This document shows positions 8,084-18,578 of a DNA stretch of 39,348 nt, one piece after another; positions within the stretch are counted from its first letter, which is position 1, and each line of letters opens with the position of its first letter. The notes beneath the pieces were generated by a model that was given only the letters and a program-made list of their open reading frames with translations, was not told the DNA's origin and did no database searches. Origin of the DNA: CAVQGF01 sp045807945 (GTDB lineage Bacteria; Acidobacteriota; Terriglobia; Terriglobales; Acidobacteriaceae); the NCBI GenBank assembly GCA_045807945.1, contig JBJMGI010000085.1, positions 1 through 39,348 of the forward strand, written 5' to 3'. Position numbers and translations under genes: made by a program.

Positions 8084-8782
8084 ATGATCAAGACCAACCG
8101 CCCCATCCCGGCTGAGAAGATCAAGCTGCTGATCTTCGATCTCGACGGCACACTGGTGGATTCGCGCCAGGACCTCTCGAACTCCATCAACGCCATGCTG
8201 CGCCATTACGGCAAGGCTGAGCTTCCTTGCGACGTGATCGCCTCCTACATCGGCGACGGCGCGCCCATGCTCGTCCGACGCGCGCTGGGCGATCCCGACG
8301 ATCACGGCCTTGTTCCCGAAGCGATCGAGTTTTTTCTCTCTTACTATCGCGAACACAAGCTCGACAACACTTACGTTTACGAGCACGTGGTCGATACGCT
8401 GCAAAAGCTCGCCGCTACGCGGAACGGCAACGAACCGCGCAAAATGGCGGTGCTCAGCAACAAGCCGGTGCATCCGTCGCGTGCGATTTGCGAAGCGCTC
8501 GGCCTCTCCAAATTCTTCTTTCAGATCTACGGTGGCAACAGCTTCCACACCAAGAAGCCTGACCCGCTCGGCGTCGAGACTCTGCTCGGCGAAGCCGGCG
8601 TCCATGCCGGAGAAGCTGTTATTGTCGGCGACTCCGACATTGACGTGATCACCGCGCGCAACTCAGGAATCTTCAGCGTTGGTGTCAGCTACGGGCTCGC
8701 GCCACATACGCTCGAATCCGCGCCCCCAGACGTACTGGTCGATTCGGCAAGCGAGTGGGTGAACATCTTTCTCCCCCGCTGA
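8084..8782 (+). CDS. gph: HAD-family phosphatase, probable phosphoglycolate phosphatase
   Basis: A 232-residue HAD hydrolase. Motif I is DLDGTLVDS (about residues 17-25) with the nucleophile and acid/base Asp pair. Motif II is VLSNKP, the motif III Lys is probably in HTKKPDP, and motif IV is GDSDIDV. The helical cap between motifs I and II contains SYIGDGAPMLVRRALG, typical of the Gph subgroup. It would hydrolyse 2-phosphoglycolate to glycolate, the substrate of GlcDEF encoded 7 kb away, though HAD substrate calls from sequence are uncertain. The open frame extends upstream to 7742, but residues before 8084 overlap the divergent E1 gene and look non-coding. The start at ATG 8084 lacks a Shine-Dalgarno sequence. 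Confidence 0.82.
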   Translation: MIKTNRPIPAEKIKLLIFDLDGTLVDSRQDLSNSINAMLRHYGKAELPCDVIASYIGDGAPMLVRRALGDPDDHGLVPEAIEFFLSYYREHKLDNTYVYEHVVDTLQKLAATRNGNEPRKMAVLSNKPVHPSRAICEALGLSKFFFQIYGGNSFHTKKPDPLGVETLLGEAGVHAGEAVIVGDSDIDVITARNSGIFSVGVSYGLAPHTLESAPPDVLVDSASEWVNIFLPR

Positions 8783-8823
8783 GCCTCACGGAACCAGGCC
8801 TTTTGTGGCGCATCCAATAAGGT

Positions 8824-9939
8824 GTGAAAAATGCACGCCTCTGGCAGGCCCTCACACTTTTTGCTACCACCGCCGCCGTGACCATGGGCATCGCGCTCGC
8901 GGTGAGCTGGTCGTACGCGCGCAAGCTGGAAGAGAGTGTGAACCAGCCCTTCATCGTGCGGGAGCGCGTCGAGACAAATGCGCTGCCCGTCTCTCCCCTG
9001 CTCATGCATTACGCGCTCGAGCTCCCTGGGCGCGGCGAAATCTTCCCTGCGCTCACCATCGGCGCGCCAGCCGAGTACTGGCCGGTCGCGATCCTGACTT
9101 TGACAAACGACTCCGAGCACCCCGCGCTGCAGACCATCTCCACCGAAGTCCCAAACTGGAGCCAGCGCCAGGAACAAACGCTCATCCTTGGCGCGCACGA
9201 GTCCCGGCAGATGCGACTTTCACCGCAACTTCTACCGGCTGCCTACCAGAACCAGGAGATCCAACGCGCTCCGCTCAGCGTCCGCGTCAGCGACGAGCGC
9301 GGTGACGTGCTCTACGCGCAGACACGGCCGGTGCTGATCCACAGTTCAAACGACATATATTGGGGACAGCGATTCTCAAACGCGCAGTTCGTCGCGCGCT
9401 GGGTAACGCCGCACGATCCTTCAGTGCTGAACGTTGTCTCCGAAGCGCGCGCCTTCGCCCCGCGTGGGCGCCTCGCCGGGTACCTGAACCCGCCCAAGAC
9501 TCCCAACGGGCTCGACGCGCAAGTCAGGATGCAGGCGGACGCCGTCTTCCGCGCGCTCTCGCGTTCCGGGCTCAGTTACGTGAGCAGCATCTTCACCTTC
9601 GGCGAGCATGTCGGGGAGGCGCAGCGCATCCGCCTTCCGCGCGAGACGCTCCAGCTCAAGAACGCGAATTGCATGGACGTCTCTGCCGTCTTCGCCTCTG
9701 CGATGGAGAACCTCGGCATGAAGCCGGTGATCGTCATCATCCCGGGGCACGCCTTCGCTGGCGTGAAGCTCGGGGAACAATCGCAGCAGATCCTTTATCT
9801 CGACCTCACTGTTCTGCCGCGCGGGACTTTCGACCAAGCGATCGCTCGCGCGCAAGGGTGGCTAAAGAAAACGCCGCCCGAGCAGGTGCTCACGGTGGAT
9901 ATCGCGTCCGCTCGTGCCATGGGAATCTATCCGATGTAG
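8824..9939 (+). CDS. Membrane-anchored transglutaminase-like protein
   Basis: A 371-residue protein with one N-terminal hydrophobic segment (about residues 9-30) that would anchor it with the remainder outside the cytoplasm. The C-terminal part contains LKNANCMDVSAVFASAMENLGM followed by IIPGHAFAGVKL and a later YLDLT. These give the Cys, His and Asp order of a transglutaminase-like cysteine hydrolase fold. The middle region (about 60-170) looks like a beta-rich domain of unknown type. The start is GTG 8824, with AAGGT almost touching it, so the start is not certain. The next gene begins 28 bases downstream. Substrate unknown. Confidence 0.65.
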   Translation: MKNARLWQALTLFATTAAVTMGIALAVSWSYARKLEESVNQPFIVRERVETNALPVSPLLMHYALELPGRGEIFPALTIGAPAEYWPVAILTLTNDSEHPALQTISTEVPNWSQRQEQTLILGAHESRQMRLSPQLLPAAYQNQEIQRAPLSVRVSDERGDVLYAQTRPVLIHSSNDIYWGQRFSNAQFVARWVTPHDPSVLNVVSEARAFAPRGRLAGYLNPPKTPNGLDAQVRMQADAVFRALSRSGLSYVSSIFTFGEHVGEAQRIRLPRETLQLKNANCMDVSAVFASAMENLGMKPVIVIIPGHAFAGVKLGEQSQQILYLDLTVLPRGTFDQAIARAQGWLKKTPPEQVLTVDIASARAMGIYPM

Positions 9940-9967
9940 CTGATTGCGAAAGCGTAGACTTGTTGCA

Positions 9968-12100
9968 ATGACGACGGAAACCAAAGAGCTGAATTCGCTG
10001 GCGCAGGCTTCCTCCGCGTACTTGCGCTCCGCCATGCACCAGCCCGTGCGCTGGCGCGAATTCGGACCCGAAGCCCTCGCGGCCGCGAAGGCAGAAGATA
10101 AACCTATTCTGCTCGACATCGGCGCGGTCTGGTGCCACTGGTGCCACGTGATGGACCGCGAGAGCTACGACGACCCTGCCGTCGCAGCCATCATCAACGA
10201 GAAATTCATCCCGGTGAAAGTAGATCGCGACGAGCGTCCCGACATCGACGCTCGTTACCAGGCGGCTGTGTCGGCAATCTCGGGTCAGGGCGGGTGGCCG
10301 CTCACCGCGTTTCTCACTCCCGATGGTAAGCCGTTCTACGGCGGCACATACTTCCCACCTATGGAGCACTACGGACGTCCCAGCTTCCGGCGCGTGCTCG
10401 CGTCTATCGCCGAGGCGTACAAGTCAAAGCGCGACGAAGTCACTGAATCAGCGCAGCAGGTGATGTCGGCGATCAGCCAGGCGGAAGCTTTCGCGGGAAG
10501 ATCGAGTGATTTCTCGCCGGACGTGATCAACAAGATCGTGGACTCCGCCGCGAAGATGTTTGACGTTCAGCACGGTGGCTTCGGCACCTCGCCCAAATTC
10601 CCGCATCCCTCCGCACTCGATTTGTTGATCGATCGCCACGCGAAGAACCGCGAGCAGTATCTCGGCGTGATCATCAACACCACTCTGGACAAGATGGCCA
10701 AGGGCGGCGTCTACGATCAACTCGCCGGCGGCTTCCATCGCTACTCGGTCGACGAGCGCTGGGTAGTGCCTCACTTCGAGAAGATGGTCTACGACAACTC
10801 GGAGCTGCTGAAGAATTACGTGCACGGCTTCCAGGTGACCGGGAACGAATTCTTCGCCGAGGTCGCGCGCGACATCATCCGCTGGATGGACGAGTGGCTC
10901 ACCGATCGCGAGCGCGGCGGCTTCTACGCCTCGCAAGATGCCGACATTAACATGGATGATGACGGCGATTACTTCACCTGGACGCTCGACGAGGCTCGCG
11001 AAGTCCTGACGCCCGAAGAAGCCGAGATCGCGGCACTCTATTACGGCATCGGACAAGTCGGCGAGATGCACCACGATCCCGCCAAGAACGTGCTATTCGT
11101 AGCGGAGTCAGTGCAGCAGATCGCGGCGAAGACAAACAACAAGTCCGAAGAGGAAGTTCAGCGCCTGCTCGAGTCAGCAAAGAAGAAGATGTACGCCGCT
11201 CGCCTGAAGCGTCCGACGCCCTACGTGGACAAAACGATCTACGTGAGCTGGAACGCGATGGCCATCTCCGCATATCTGATCGCCGCACGCGTGCTCGATC
11301 TCGACGAAGCTCGCCGCTTCGCGCTGAAGTCTCTCGATCGCATTTTGGCCGAGGCGTGGAATCCGGAACGCGGGCTTCTGCATGTAGTCGCCTATTCCGA
11401 CCCGAAGGCGGAGAAACGCTCGATTCCTGGCATGCTCGACGACTACGCGCAGCTGGCGAACGCCTGCATAGAAGCGTACGAGAGCACTGCCGATCTGGCC
11501 TATTTCAAATTTGCGCAGAAGATCACCGATGCGATGATTGCGAAGTTCTACGACGCGACCTCCGGCGGCTTCTACGACGCGCAAAACAACGACGCCATCG
11601 GCGCGCTCGCCGCTCAGCGCAAGCCTTTTCAGGATTCCCCCACGCCAGCCGGAAATCCCGCCGCCGCAATCGCGCTGCTTCGCCTGAACGCGTACACCGA
11701 TGATCCGAGCCTGAAAGAAAAAGCCGAAGACACGCTCGAGGTCTTCGCCTCTATGGCGCCGCAGTACGGCATGTTCGCTGCGACCTATGGCCTCGCCGGG
11801 GTATTGTTTTCTGAACCACACACGCAAGTCGTAGTGGTCGGTGAAGACGAGCAAGCCGAAAGTCTCTACCAAGCGGCCATTGCACCATTCTCGTTGGGCA
11901 AGTCGGTCATCAAACTTACGATGAACGAAGCTGTCGCGCAGAATCTTCCGCCGGTGCTGGCTGCCACAATTCCCGAACTCCCCGCAGTGAAGGAAAAGAA
12001 GACGGTCGCCATCCTCTGCTCAGGCGGCGCATGCCAGCCGCCAATCTTTGATCCAGCCGAGCTTAGTGGCGCATTGCGGGGCCCCTTGACCACACGCTGA
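9968..12100 (+). CDS. DUF255 thioredoxin-domain protein (YyaL/SPATA20-like)
   Basis: A 710-residue cytosolic protein. The N-terminal thioredoxin-like domain (about residues 12-175) has the motif WCHWCH with C56 and C59, followed by KVDRDERPDID and GGWPLTAFLTPDGKPF. The rest is an alpha/alpha-barrel six-hairpin-glycosidase-like region with phrases such as GGFHRYSVDERWVVPHFEKMVYDN and YVSWNAMAISA. This two-part architecture is that of bacterial YyaL and animal SPATA20; the physiological role is not known. The start is ATG 9968; the frame extends to a TTG at 9944 but those residues look like leader sequence. Length is normal for the family. Confidence 0.9.
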   Translation: MTTETKELNSLAQASSAYLRSAMHQPVRWREFGPEALAAAKAEDKPILLDIGAVWCHWCHVMDRESYDDPAVAAIINEKFIPVKVDRDERPDIDARYQAAVSAISGQGGWPLTAFLTPDGKPFYGGTYFPPMEHYGRPSFRRVLASIAEAYKSKRDEVTESAQQVMSAISQAEAFAGRSSDFSPDVINKIVDSAAKMFDVQHGGFGTSPKFPHPSALDLLIDRHAKNREQYLGVIINTTLDKMAKGGVYDQLAGGFHRYSVDERWVVPHFEKMVYDNSELLKNYVHGFQVTGNEFFAEVARDIIRWMDEWLTDRERGGFYASQDADINMDDDGDYFTWTLDEAREVLTPEEAEIAALYYGIGQVGEMHHDPAKNVLFVAESVQQIAAKTNNKSEEEVQRLLESAKKKMYAARLKRPTPYVDKTIYVSWNAMAISAYLIAARVLDLDEARRFALKSLDRILAEAWNPERGLLHVVAYSDPKAEKRSIPGMLDDYAQLANACIEAYESTADLAYFKFAQKITDAMIAKFYDATSGGFYDAQNNDAIGALAAQRKPFQDSPTPAGNPAAAIALLRLNAYTDDPSLKEKAEDTLEVFASMAPQYGMFAATYGLAGVLFSEPHTQVVVVGEDEQAESLYQAAIAPFSLGKSVIKLTMNEAVAQNLPPVLAATIPELPAVKEKKTVAILCSGGACQPPIFDPAELSGALRGPLTTR

Positions 12101-12140
12101 GCGAACTGGAGAGAATTTTTTAGTTAGAACCGAAAGTTGA

Positions 12141-12422
12141 ATGGACAATCAGTCATTAACTACGTCGAAGCTTCGTATACACAATCAAGCGGATAGCACG
12201 AGAAAGTTGTTTGTGGAACCTTGGGGAGATGAACTCCTAATGCCGCCCGACGCAAAGTTCGAAATATTTGCAACTGGAGCCATCTGGGATTGCTTCGAAG
12301 TTTCAATTGGCATGTCTGAAACCGTGCTTTATGGCCCGGCACAATCCACCATAAGAGTGACCCATTTGGGCGAGACTTTGCTCGACTATACGACGCCAAC
12401 TCCGCCAACGCCGCAGCGCTAG
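12141..12422 (+). CDS. Small conserved-looking protein of unknown function
   Basis: A 93-residue ORF with no recognised domain. The core LFVEPWGDELLMPPDAKFEIFATG has the look of a small beta-rich protein (an N-terminal strand, a PWG turn, then alternating strands), and the tail is Pro/Thr-rich. I have the impression that similar EPWG-PP small proteins occur widely in bacteria, but cannot verify that. Base composition is less GC-rich than its neighbours, which may mark recent acquisition. The upstream region has no clear Shine-Dalgarno sequence. It lies 40 bases after the DUF255 gene and 50 bases before acs on the same strand. Confidence 0.5.
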   Translation: MDNQSLTTSKLRIHNQADSTRKLFVEPWGDELLMPPDAKFEIFATGAIWDCFEVSIGMSETVLYGPAQSTIRVTHLGETLLDYTTPTPPTPQR

Positions 12423-12426
12423 AAGA

Positions 12427-12452
12427 TTGTTGGCGCGGGCCTCCGATACAAT
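12427..12452 (+). promoter_or_regulatory. Candidate sigma-70 promoter of acs
   Basis: A -10-like TACAAT lies at 12447-12452 with a weak TTGTTG at 12427-12432; the 14-base spacer is short. The predicted start site near 12459 would leave a short leader containing GGAG about ten bases before the acs ATG. Confidence 0.35.
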
Positions 12453-12472
12453 CTCTGCGGAGACCCCGCAGC

Positions 12473-14431
<1,959 letters not shown>

Positions 14432-14432
14432 C

Positions 14433-15719
14433 TCAGTAACACTCGTCGAGCAGTTCGATCACGTGCTTCACATCCATATTGAGCCCGCGCTGGTTAATTC
14501 CCGCGCGTAGCTGCAACATGCATCCCACGTTTGCGGTCGCGATCGTCTCGACGGGAACAGTTGCAACATCGTTCATCTTCTGCTCCAATATCTTCATCGA
14601 GAGCTCGTTCTGCGTAACGTTGTAGCTCCCAGCGCTGCCGCAGCAGTGATCTGAATGCGGCATCTCGAGCAGCTCCGCTCCTAGGCCCTTCAGCAATTCG
14701 CGCGGTGCCGATCGCACCTTCTGCCCATGAGCAAGATGGCAAGGATCCTGATACGTGAGTTTACCTGCGTGCTTGTGCGAAGGCTCACGCAAGCCGAGAG
14801 TCGCCAGATATTCGGTGACGTCGCGCACCTTCGATGCAAAGTACTTCGATTTTGCAGAGTTCGCGGAATCGCCGGCGAGGAGATCGCCGTACTCCTTCAT
14901 GGTGGAGCCACATCCGGCAGCGTTGGTGACGATCGCGTCAAAGCGGTCGTCGAGCATGGCATTGATGTTCAGGCGCGCCAGGCGCCGTGCTTCCTCGCGA
15001 AATCCCGCGTGCGCCTGCAGCGCCCCGCAACATCCCTGCGTCTTCGGGACCCAAACCTCCACTCCATTCGCTTGCAGCACGCGAACAGTGGCACAGTTCA
15101 ACTCGGAGAAGCTGACGCTGGCAATGCAGCCGGCGAGGAATGCCACGCAGCCCCGTCGTTCGCCGCTCGCGGGGAACATCAACCCGAACTCATCGAAATA
15201 AAACTGGTCGTCGATCGTCGGCGCGAGCGCTTCGACCCTGTCCAATCCGAAGACGCGCAGCACTCCGGTTTTGCGAATCAATTTTTGCACTCCGGACCGC
15301 TGGTAGAAGCGCAGCAGCCGCGCCCATCGCGAAAGCGTTTGAAAGTCGCTGAGCACTCTCGTAAAAACATATTTCCGGATCGCACGCGTAAGCCACGGGC
15401 GCGGCGCTTCTTGTTCGATCATCGCGCGCGCCCGCTCGACGATTCGACCGTACTCCACTCCACTCGGGCATGCCGACTCGCACGCGCGGCAATCGAGGCA
15501 GCGATCGATGTGCGTGACGAATGATTCACCGACCGGCAGCTTGCCTTGGTCCACCTGAGCGACCTGGTAGATGCGCCCGCGCGGCGAATCCATCTCCGTG
15601 CCTAGTACGCGGTACGTGGGACACGCGTTCAGGCAGAGCCCGCAATGTATGCAGGTGGAATAGAATTCCCATCCGGGATGGTCGCCCGTGCTGTGCGGAG
15701 TTGTAGCAGTGGTGCTCAA
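14433..15719 (-). CDS. glcF: Glycolate oxidase iron-sulfur subunit GlcF
   Basis: A 428-residue subunit that carries electrons from the flavin subunits to the quinone pool. It has two complete [4Fe-4S] motifs, CIHCGLCLNACP (about residues 23-34) and CLDCRACESACP (about 74-85), and two CCG-type cysteine-rich domains (GCCGALQAH; DPCHLAHG with SDHCCGSAGSYN). The start is TTG 15719, overlapping the glcE TGA as TTGA. A strong GGAGG site eight bases upstream supports this start, and no ATG occurs before the first cluster. It is the last gene of glcDEF. It converges on acs. Confidence 0.93.
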   Translation of the reverse strand: MSTTATTPHSTGDHPGWEFYSTCIHCGLCLNACPTYRVLGTEMDSPRGRIYQVAQVDQGKLPVGESFVTHIDRCLDCRACESACPSGVEYGRIVERARAMIEQEAPRPWLTRAIRKYVFTRVLSDFQTLSRWARLLRFYQRSGVQKLIRKTGVLRVFGLDRVEALAPTIDDQFYFDEFGLMFPASGERRGCVAFLAGCIASVSFSELNCATVRVLQANGVEVWVPKTQGCCGALQAHAGFREEARRLARLNINAMLDDRFDAIVTNAAGCGSTMKEYGDLLAGDSANSAKSKYFASKVRDVTEYLATLGLREPSHKHAGKLTYQDPCHLAHGQKVRSAPRELLKGLGAELLEMPHSDHCCGSAGSYNVTQNELSMKILEQKMNDVATVPVETIATANVGCMLQLRAGINQRGLNMDVKHVIELLDECY

Positions 15720-17083
15720 ACTACAAACCTCCCCCGATTCAGAATGTTCTTTGGATCCATCGCCCGTTTGATCGCACGCATGCTCGCGAGGTCCGATGAA
15801 GGTGTTCCCCAGACATCGAAGTGGCGCTTCGCTTCAATCGGACACCGCAGCACGATCGCCGTGCTGCCGGCGGGAAGCTCCGAACGCAGGGCCGACGCCG
15901 CATTCGCATACTGCATCGCCGACGGCGGATCGACGGAGAGCGGAACCATAGCAACGGAGAGGACGGCGAGACCAGCCCGTCCGACGAATGCAGGCAGCAG
16001 ATTGTTGTCCAATGCCGCCGCTTCAATCGCCGCAATGGTCTCCTTCGTGTCGCTGATCGTGGTGCTCACCTGCAGCAACATCGAGTTGCGATAGCGGCCA
16101 AGCACTCGTTCGCCGAATGCCCCAAAGCAGGACCACAGCGCCGCTTCTTCCACCGCGTCGACCGTCTTCGAGACAGCCGATCCTAGCTCGCGAGCATAGC
16201 GAGCAAGAACTGCATCGCTTCCCGCAGCGCGCAACGCCAAGCGCCAGTGCGTCTCGGGCGCAACGGGCGAGTCGGGGGCGTAGTGATCCGGGTCTCGAGC
16301 TTCGACGGGTGCGGCTTGCAGATATTCCAACGCTCGTGGCGACGCAATCTCGAGACAGAGCGGCGCGAGAGGCGAGTGCACGATGCGATCGCGAATGGCC
16401 AGTGCCTCTTCCCGTGTGGCGAAATCCATCACAAACGTCCGCGTCTGCTTGGGCCGCGGATACACGCGGAAATTTGCTGACGTAATGAGCGCGAGCGTCC
16501 CGTAGCTGCCGACCAGCAGCTTCATCAGGTCGTATCCCGCCACGTTCTTCACCACGCGTCCACCGGCTTTCGCGATTTTTCCATCCCCAGTCACGAAACC
16601 GACGCCGATGCAGAAGTCCCGCACCATCGCCCAGTTCTGCATGGGACCTTGCAGCGCGGTTGCGATCAATCCTCCTACGGTCTGCTCCGGATCGACGGGA
16701 TTGATCGGCAAGAATTGGTTGTGCTCTGCAAGCGTACGCTCAAGATGTGCGAGCTTCGCGCCCGCTTCCACGCTGATGGTCAGGTCGCCGGGATCGTATT
16801 GCAGCACGGAATTCATTTTCGAGGTCCGCACTGCGATGTCGGACCGTTCGGGAATATTTCCCCACCCTGCCCGTGAGAACCCCCCAACGGGCATCACCGC
16901 CCATTCGCGCTCGCTCGCGAGCTTCAGGACGGATGCCGCCGCAGAAACATTCTCCGGCTCAGCGAGCGCCGCGGGAGCAATCTCATCTGCGGCATACCGC
17001 GCGAGTTCCGTACTGCTCTGGCTATCGATCCCGAGAGCAGAGGAAATCTCCTCCTGCCGCGAGAGTGCCACGGTTGCACTCAT
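15716..17083 (-). CDS. glcE: Glycolate oxidase FAD-binding subunit GlcE
   Basis: A 455-residue FAD_binding_4-type subunit. The N-terminal half has MPVGGFSRAGWGN, a diverged version of the PRG-x-GTGLSG FAD loop of GlcD, then DLTISVEAGAKL and a KAGGRVVKNVAGYDLMKLLVGSYGTL segment typical of GlcE. The start is ATG 17083, which overlaps the glcD TGA as ATGA, the classic translational-coupling arrangement; AAGG lies upstream. It is longer than E. coli GlcE, with extra sequence in the middle and C-terminal region. It acts with GlcD and GlcF in membrane-associated glycolate oxidation to glyoxylate. Confidence 0.92.
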   Translation of the reverse strand: MSATVALSRQEEISSALGIDSQSSTELARYAADEIAPAALAEPENVSAAASVLKLASEREWAVMPVGGFSRAGWGNIPERSDIAVRTSKMNSVLQYDPGDLTISVEAGAKLAHLERTLAEHNQFLPINPVDPEQTVGGLIATALQGPMQNWAMVRDFCIGVGFVTGDGKIAKAGGRVVKNVAGYDLMKLLVGSYGTLALITSANFRVYPRPKQTRTFVMDFATREEALAIRDRIVHSPLAPLCLEIASPRALEYLQAAPVEARDPDHYAPDSPVAPETHWRLALRAAGSDAVLARYARELGSAVSKTVDAVEEAALWSCFGAFGERVLGRYRNSMLLQVSTTISDTKETIAAIEAAALDNNLLPAFVGRAGLAVLSVAMVPLSVDPPSAMQYANAASALRSELPAGSTAIVLRCPIEAKRHFDVWGTPSSDLASMRAIKRAMDPKNILNRGRFVV

Positions 17084-18519
17084 GCGCTCGCACCTTCGAT
17101 GACGCCGGGGAACTTCGGCGTCAGCACTTCTTTGCATGTGCGCGCCGAGGGCAAGATCTTTTCCGGATTCAGCAAACCATCCGGGTTGAAGGCATTCCGC
17201 AGCCGCTCCATGATCTCCAGGTCATCGTCCGAGAACAGCATCGACATCTGCTCATTCTTCTCCATGCCGACGCCGTGTTCGCCGGTGATCGACCCGCCAA
17301 GCTCAACGCAATACTGCAAGATCTCTTTTCCGGCTGCGAGTGTGCGGCGCGTCTGCTCTTCGTCGCGCGGATCGAACAGGATCAGCGGATGCAGGTTGCC
17401 GTCACCTGCGTGAAAGATATTTCCGATGGTCAGCGCGTACTTTTCTGCAACCGCAGCGATGTGGCGCAAAGTTTGCGGGATCTTCGTGCGCGGAATCACT
17501 CCGTCCTGCACGTAGTAGCTTGGCGAGATGCGTCCTATCGCTCCAAAAGCGTTCTTGCGTCCCGACCAAAGCAGGTTGCGTTCGTGTTCGTCCTTCGCCC
17601 TGCGCACCTCGCGCGCATTCACTCGCTTGCATATTTCGCTCGCGGCAGCAGCCTGCTCTTCCACCTGCTCGCGCAATCCTTCGATCTCGATCAGCAGCAC
17701 CGCGCCGGAATCTTTCGGATATCCCGCATGGGTCGCCTCTTCAACCACGCGCAGCGTCCACCCGTCGAGCATCTCGAGCGCTGCCGGTGTGATTCCCTCA
17801 GCAGTGATCGCGACCACCGCATTCGCGGCATCGTCAACCGTGTTGAAGATAGCGAGTAGAGTTGCGACACTCTCCGGCAGCTTGGTCAAGCGCACCGTGA
17901 TTTTCGTCGCAATACCGAGCGTTCCCTCCGACCCAACGAAGAATCCGGCCAAGTCGTACCCGCATCCGGAAAAATTCTTTCCGCCGAACTCGACCACGCG
18001 CCCGTCTGGCAAGACTGCCTCGATACCGGTGACGTGGTTCACCGTCACGCCATTGGCGAGCGTGTGCGGCCCGCCGGAATTCTCCGCGACGTTGCCGCCG
18101 ATGGTGCAAGATTTCTGGCTTGAAGGATCTGGCGCGAAATAAAGTCCGTGCTTCGCGGCAGCATTCGAGAGATCCAGGTTGACCACTCCCGGCTGCACTA
18201 CCGCACGCTGGGTCGCAGCATCGATCTCGAGGATCCTGTTCATGCGCGAGAAGCCGAGCACGAGGCTTCCGGCGCGCGAGATAGCGCCGCCACTCAATCC
18301 TGTGCCCGCACCGCGCGGAACGATCGAGACGTTCGCATCGCGGCACAACCGCACAACGCGCGCTACTTCGTCTGTACTTTTTGGGAATGCGACTGCGCAT
18401 GGCAGTCCGCGGCTGAATCCACCGTCGTACTCGTAGACGCTTCGGTCCTCGGCGCGGTCGAGCACCGCTTCGGCGCCAACGATCTTTTTTAGCTTTCGCA
18501 GGAACCAGAAGAAGCGCAT
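17080..18519 (-). CDS. glcD: Glycolate oxidase catalytic FAD subunit GlcD
   Basis: A 479-residue FAD-linked oxidase. The FAD loop is PRGAGTGLSGG, followed by VVQPGVVN and a SCTIGGNVAENSGG segment. The C-terminal FAD-oxidase domain has GNIFHAGDGNLHPLILFD and ITGEHGVGMEKN with the expected His and Glu residues. The start is taken at ATG 18519; a TTG at 18534 in the same frame is an alternative, and neither has a clear Shine-Dalgarno sequence. It is the first gene of glcDEF, and each downstream gene overlaps its predecessor by four bases. FAD-linked D-lactate dehydrogenases are close relatives, but the GlcE and GlcF partners support glycolate. Confidence 0.93.
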   Translation of the reverse strand: MRFFWFLRKLKKIVGAEAVLDRAEDRSVYEYDGGFSRGLPCAVAFPKSTDEVARVVRLCRDANVSIVPRGAGTGLSGGAISRAGSLVLGFSRMNRILEIDAATQRAVVQPGVVNLDLSNAAAKHGLYFAPDPSSQKSCTIGGNVAENSGGPHTLANGVTVNHVTGIEAVLPDGRVVEFGGKNFSGCGYDLAGFFVGSEGTLGIATKITVRLTKLPESVATLLAIFNTVDDAANAVVAITAEGITPAALEMLDGWTLRVVEEATHAGYPKDSGAVLLIEIEGLREQVEEQAAAASEICKRVNAREVRRAKDEHERNLLWSGRKNAFGAIGRISPSYYVQDGVIPRTKIPQTLRHIAAVAEKYALTIGNIFHAGDGNLHPLILFDPRDEEQTRRTLAAGKEILQYCVELGGSITGEHGVGMEKNEQMSMLFSDDDLEIMERLRNAFNPDGLLNPEKILPSARTCKEVLTPKFPGVIEGASA

Positions 18520-18552
18520 AAAAGGCTGGTGCAAAAAGGCTGGGGTGGCGCA

Positions 18553-18561
18553 ATTCTAGCA
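18553..18561 (-). promoter_or_regulatory. Candidate extended -10 promoter of glcDEF
   Basis: On the minus strand TGCTAGAAT has the TGn extension and a five-of-six -10 match. It lies between the 3' end of the DUF58 gene and glcD, and would start transcription about 25 bases before the glcD ATG. The -35 region would fall within the end of the DUF58 gene and is poor. Confidence 0.4.
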
Positions 18562-18578
18562 TCGAATCGAGGCTGCGC

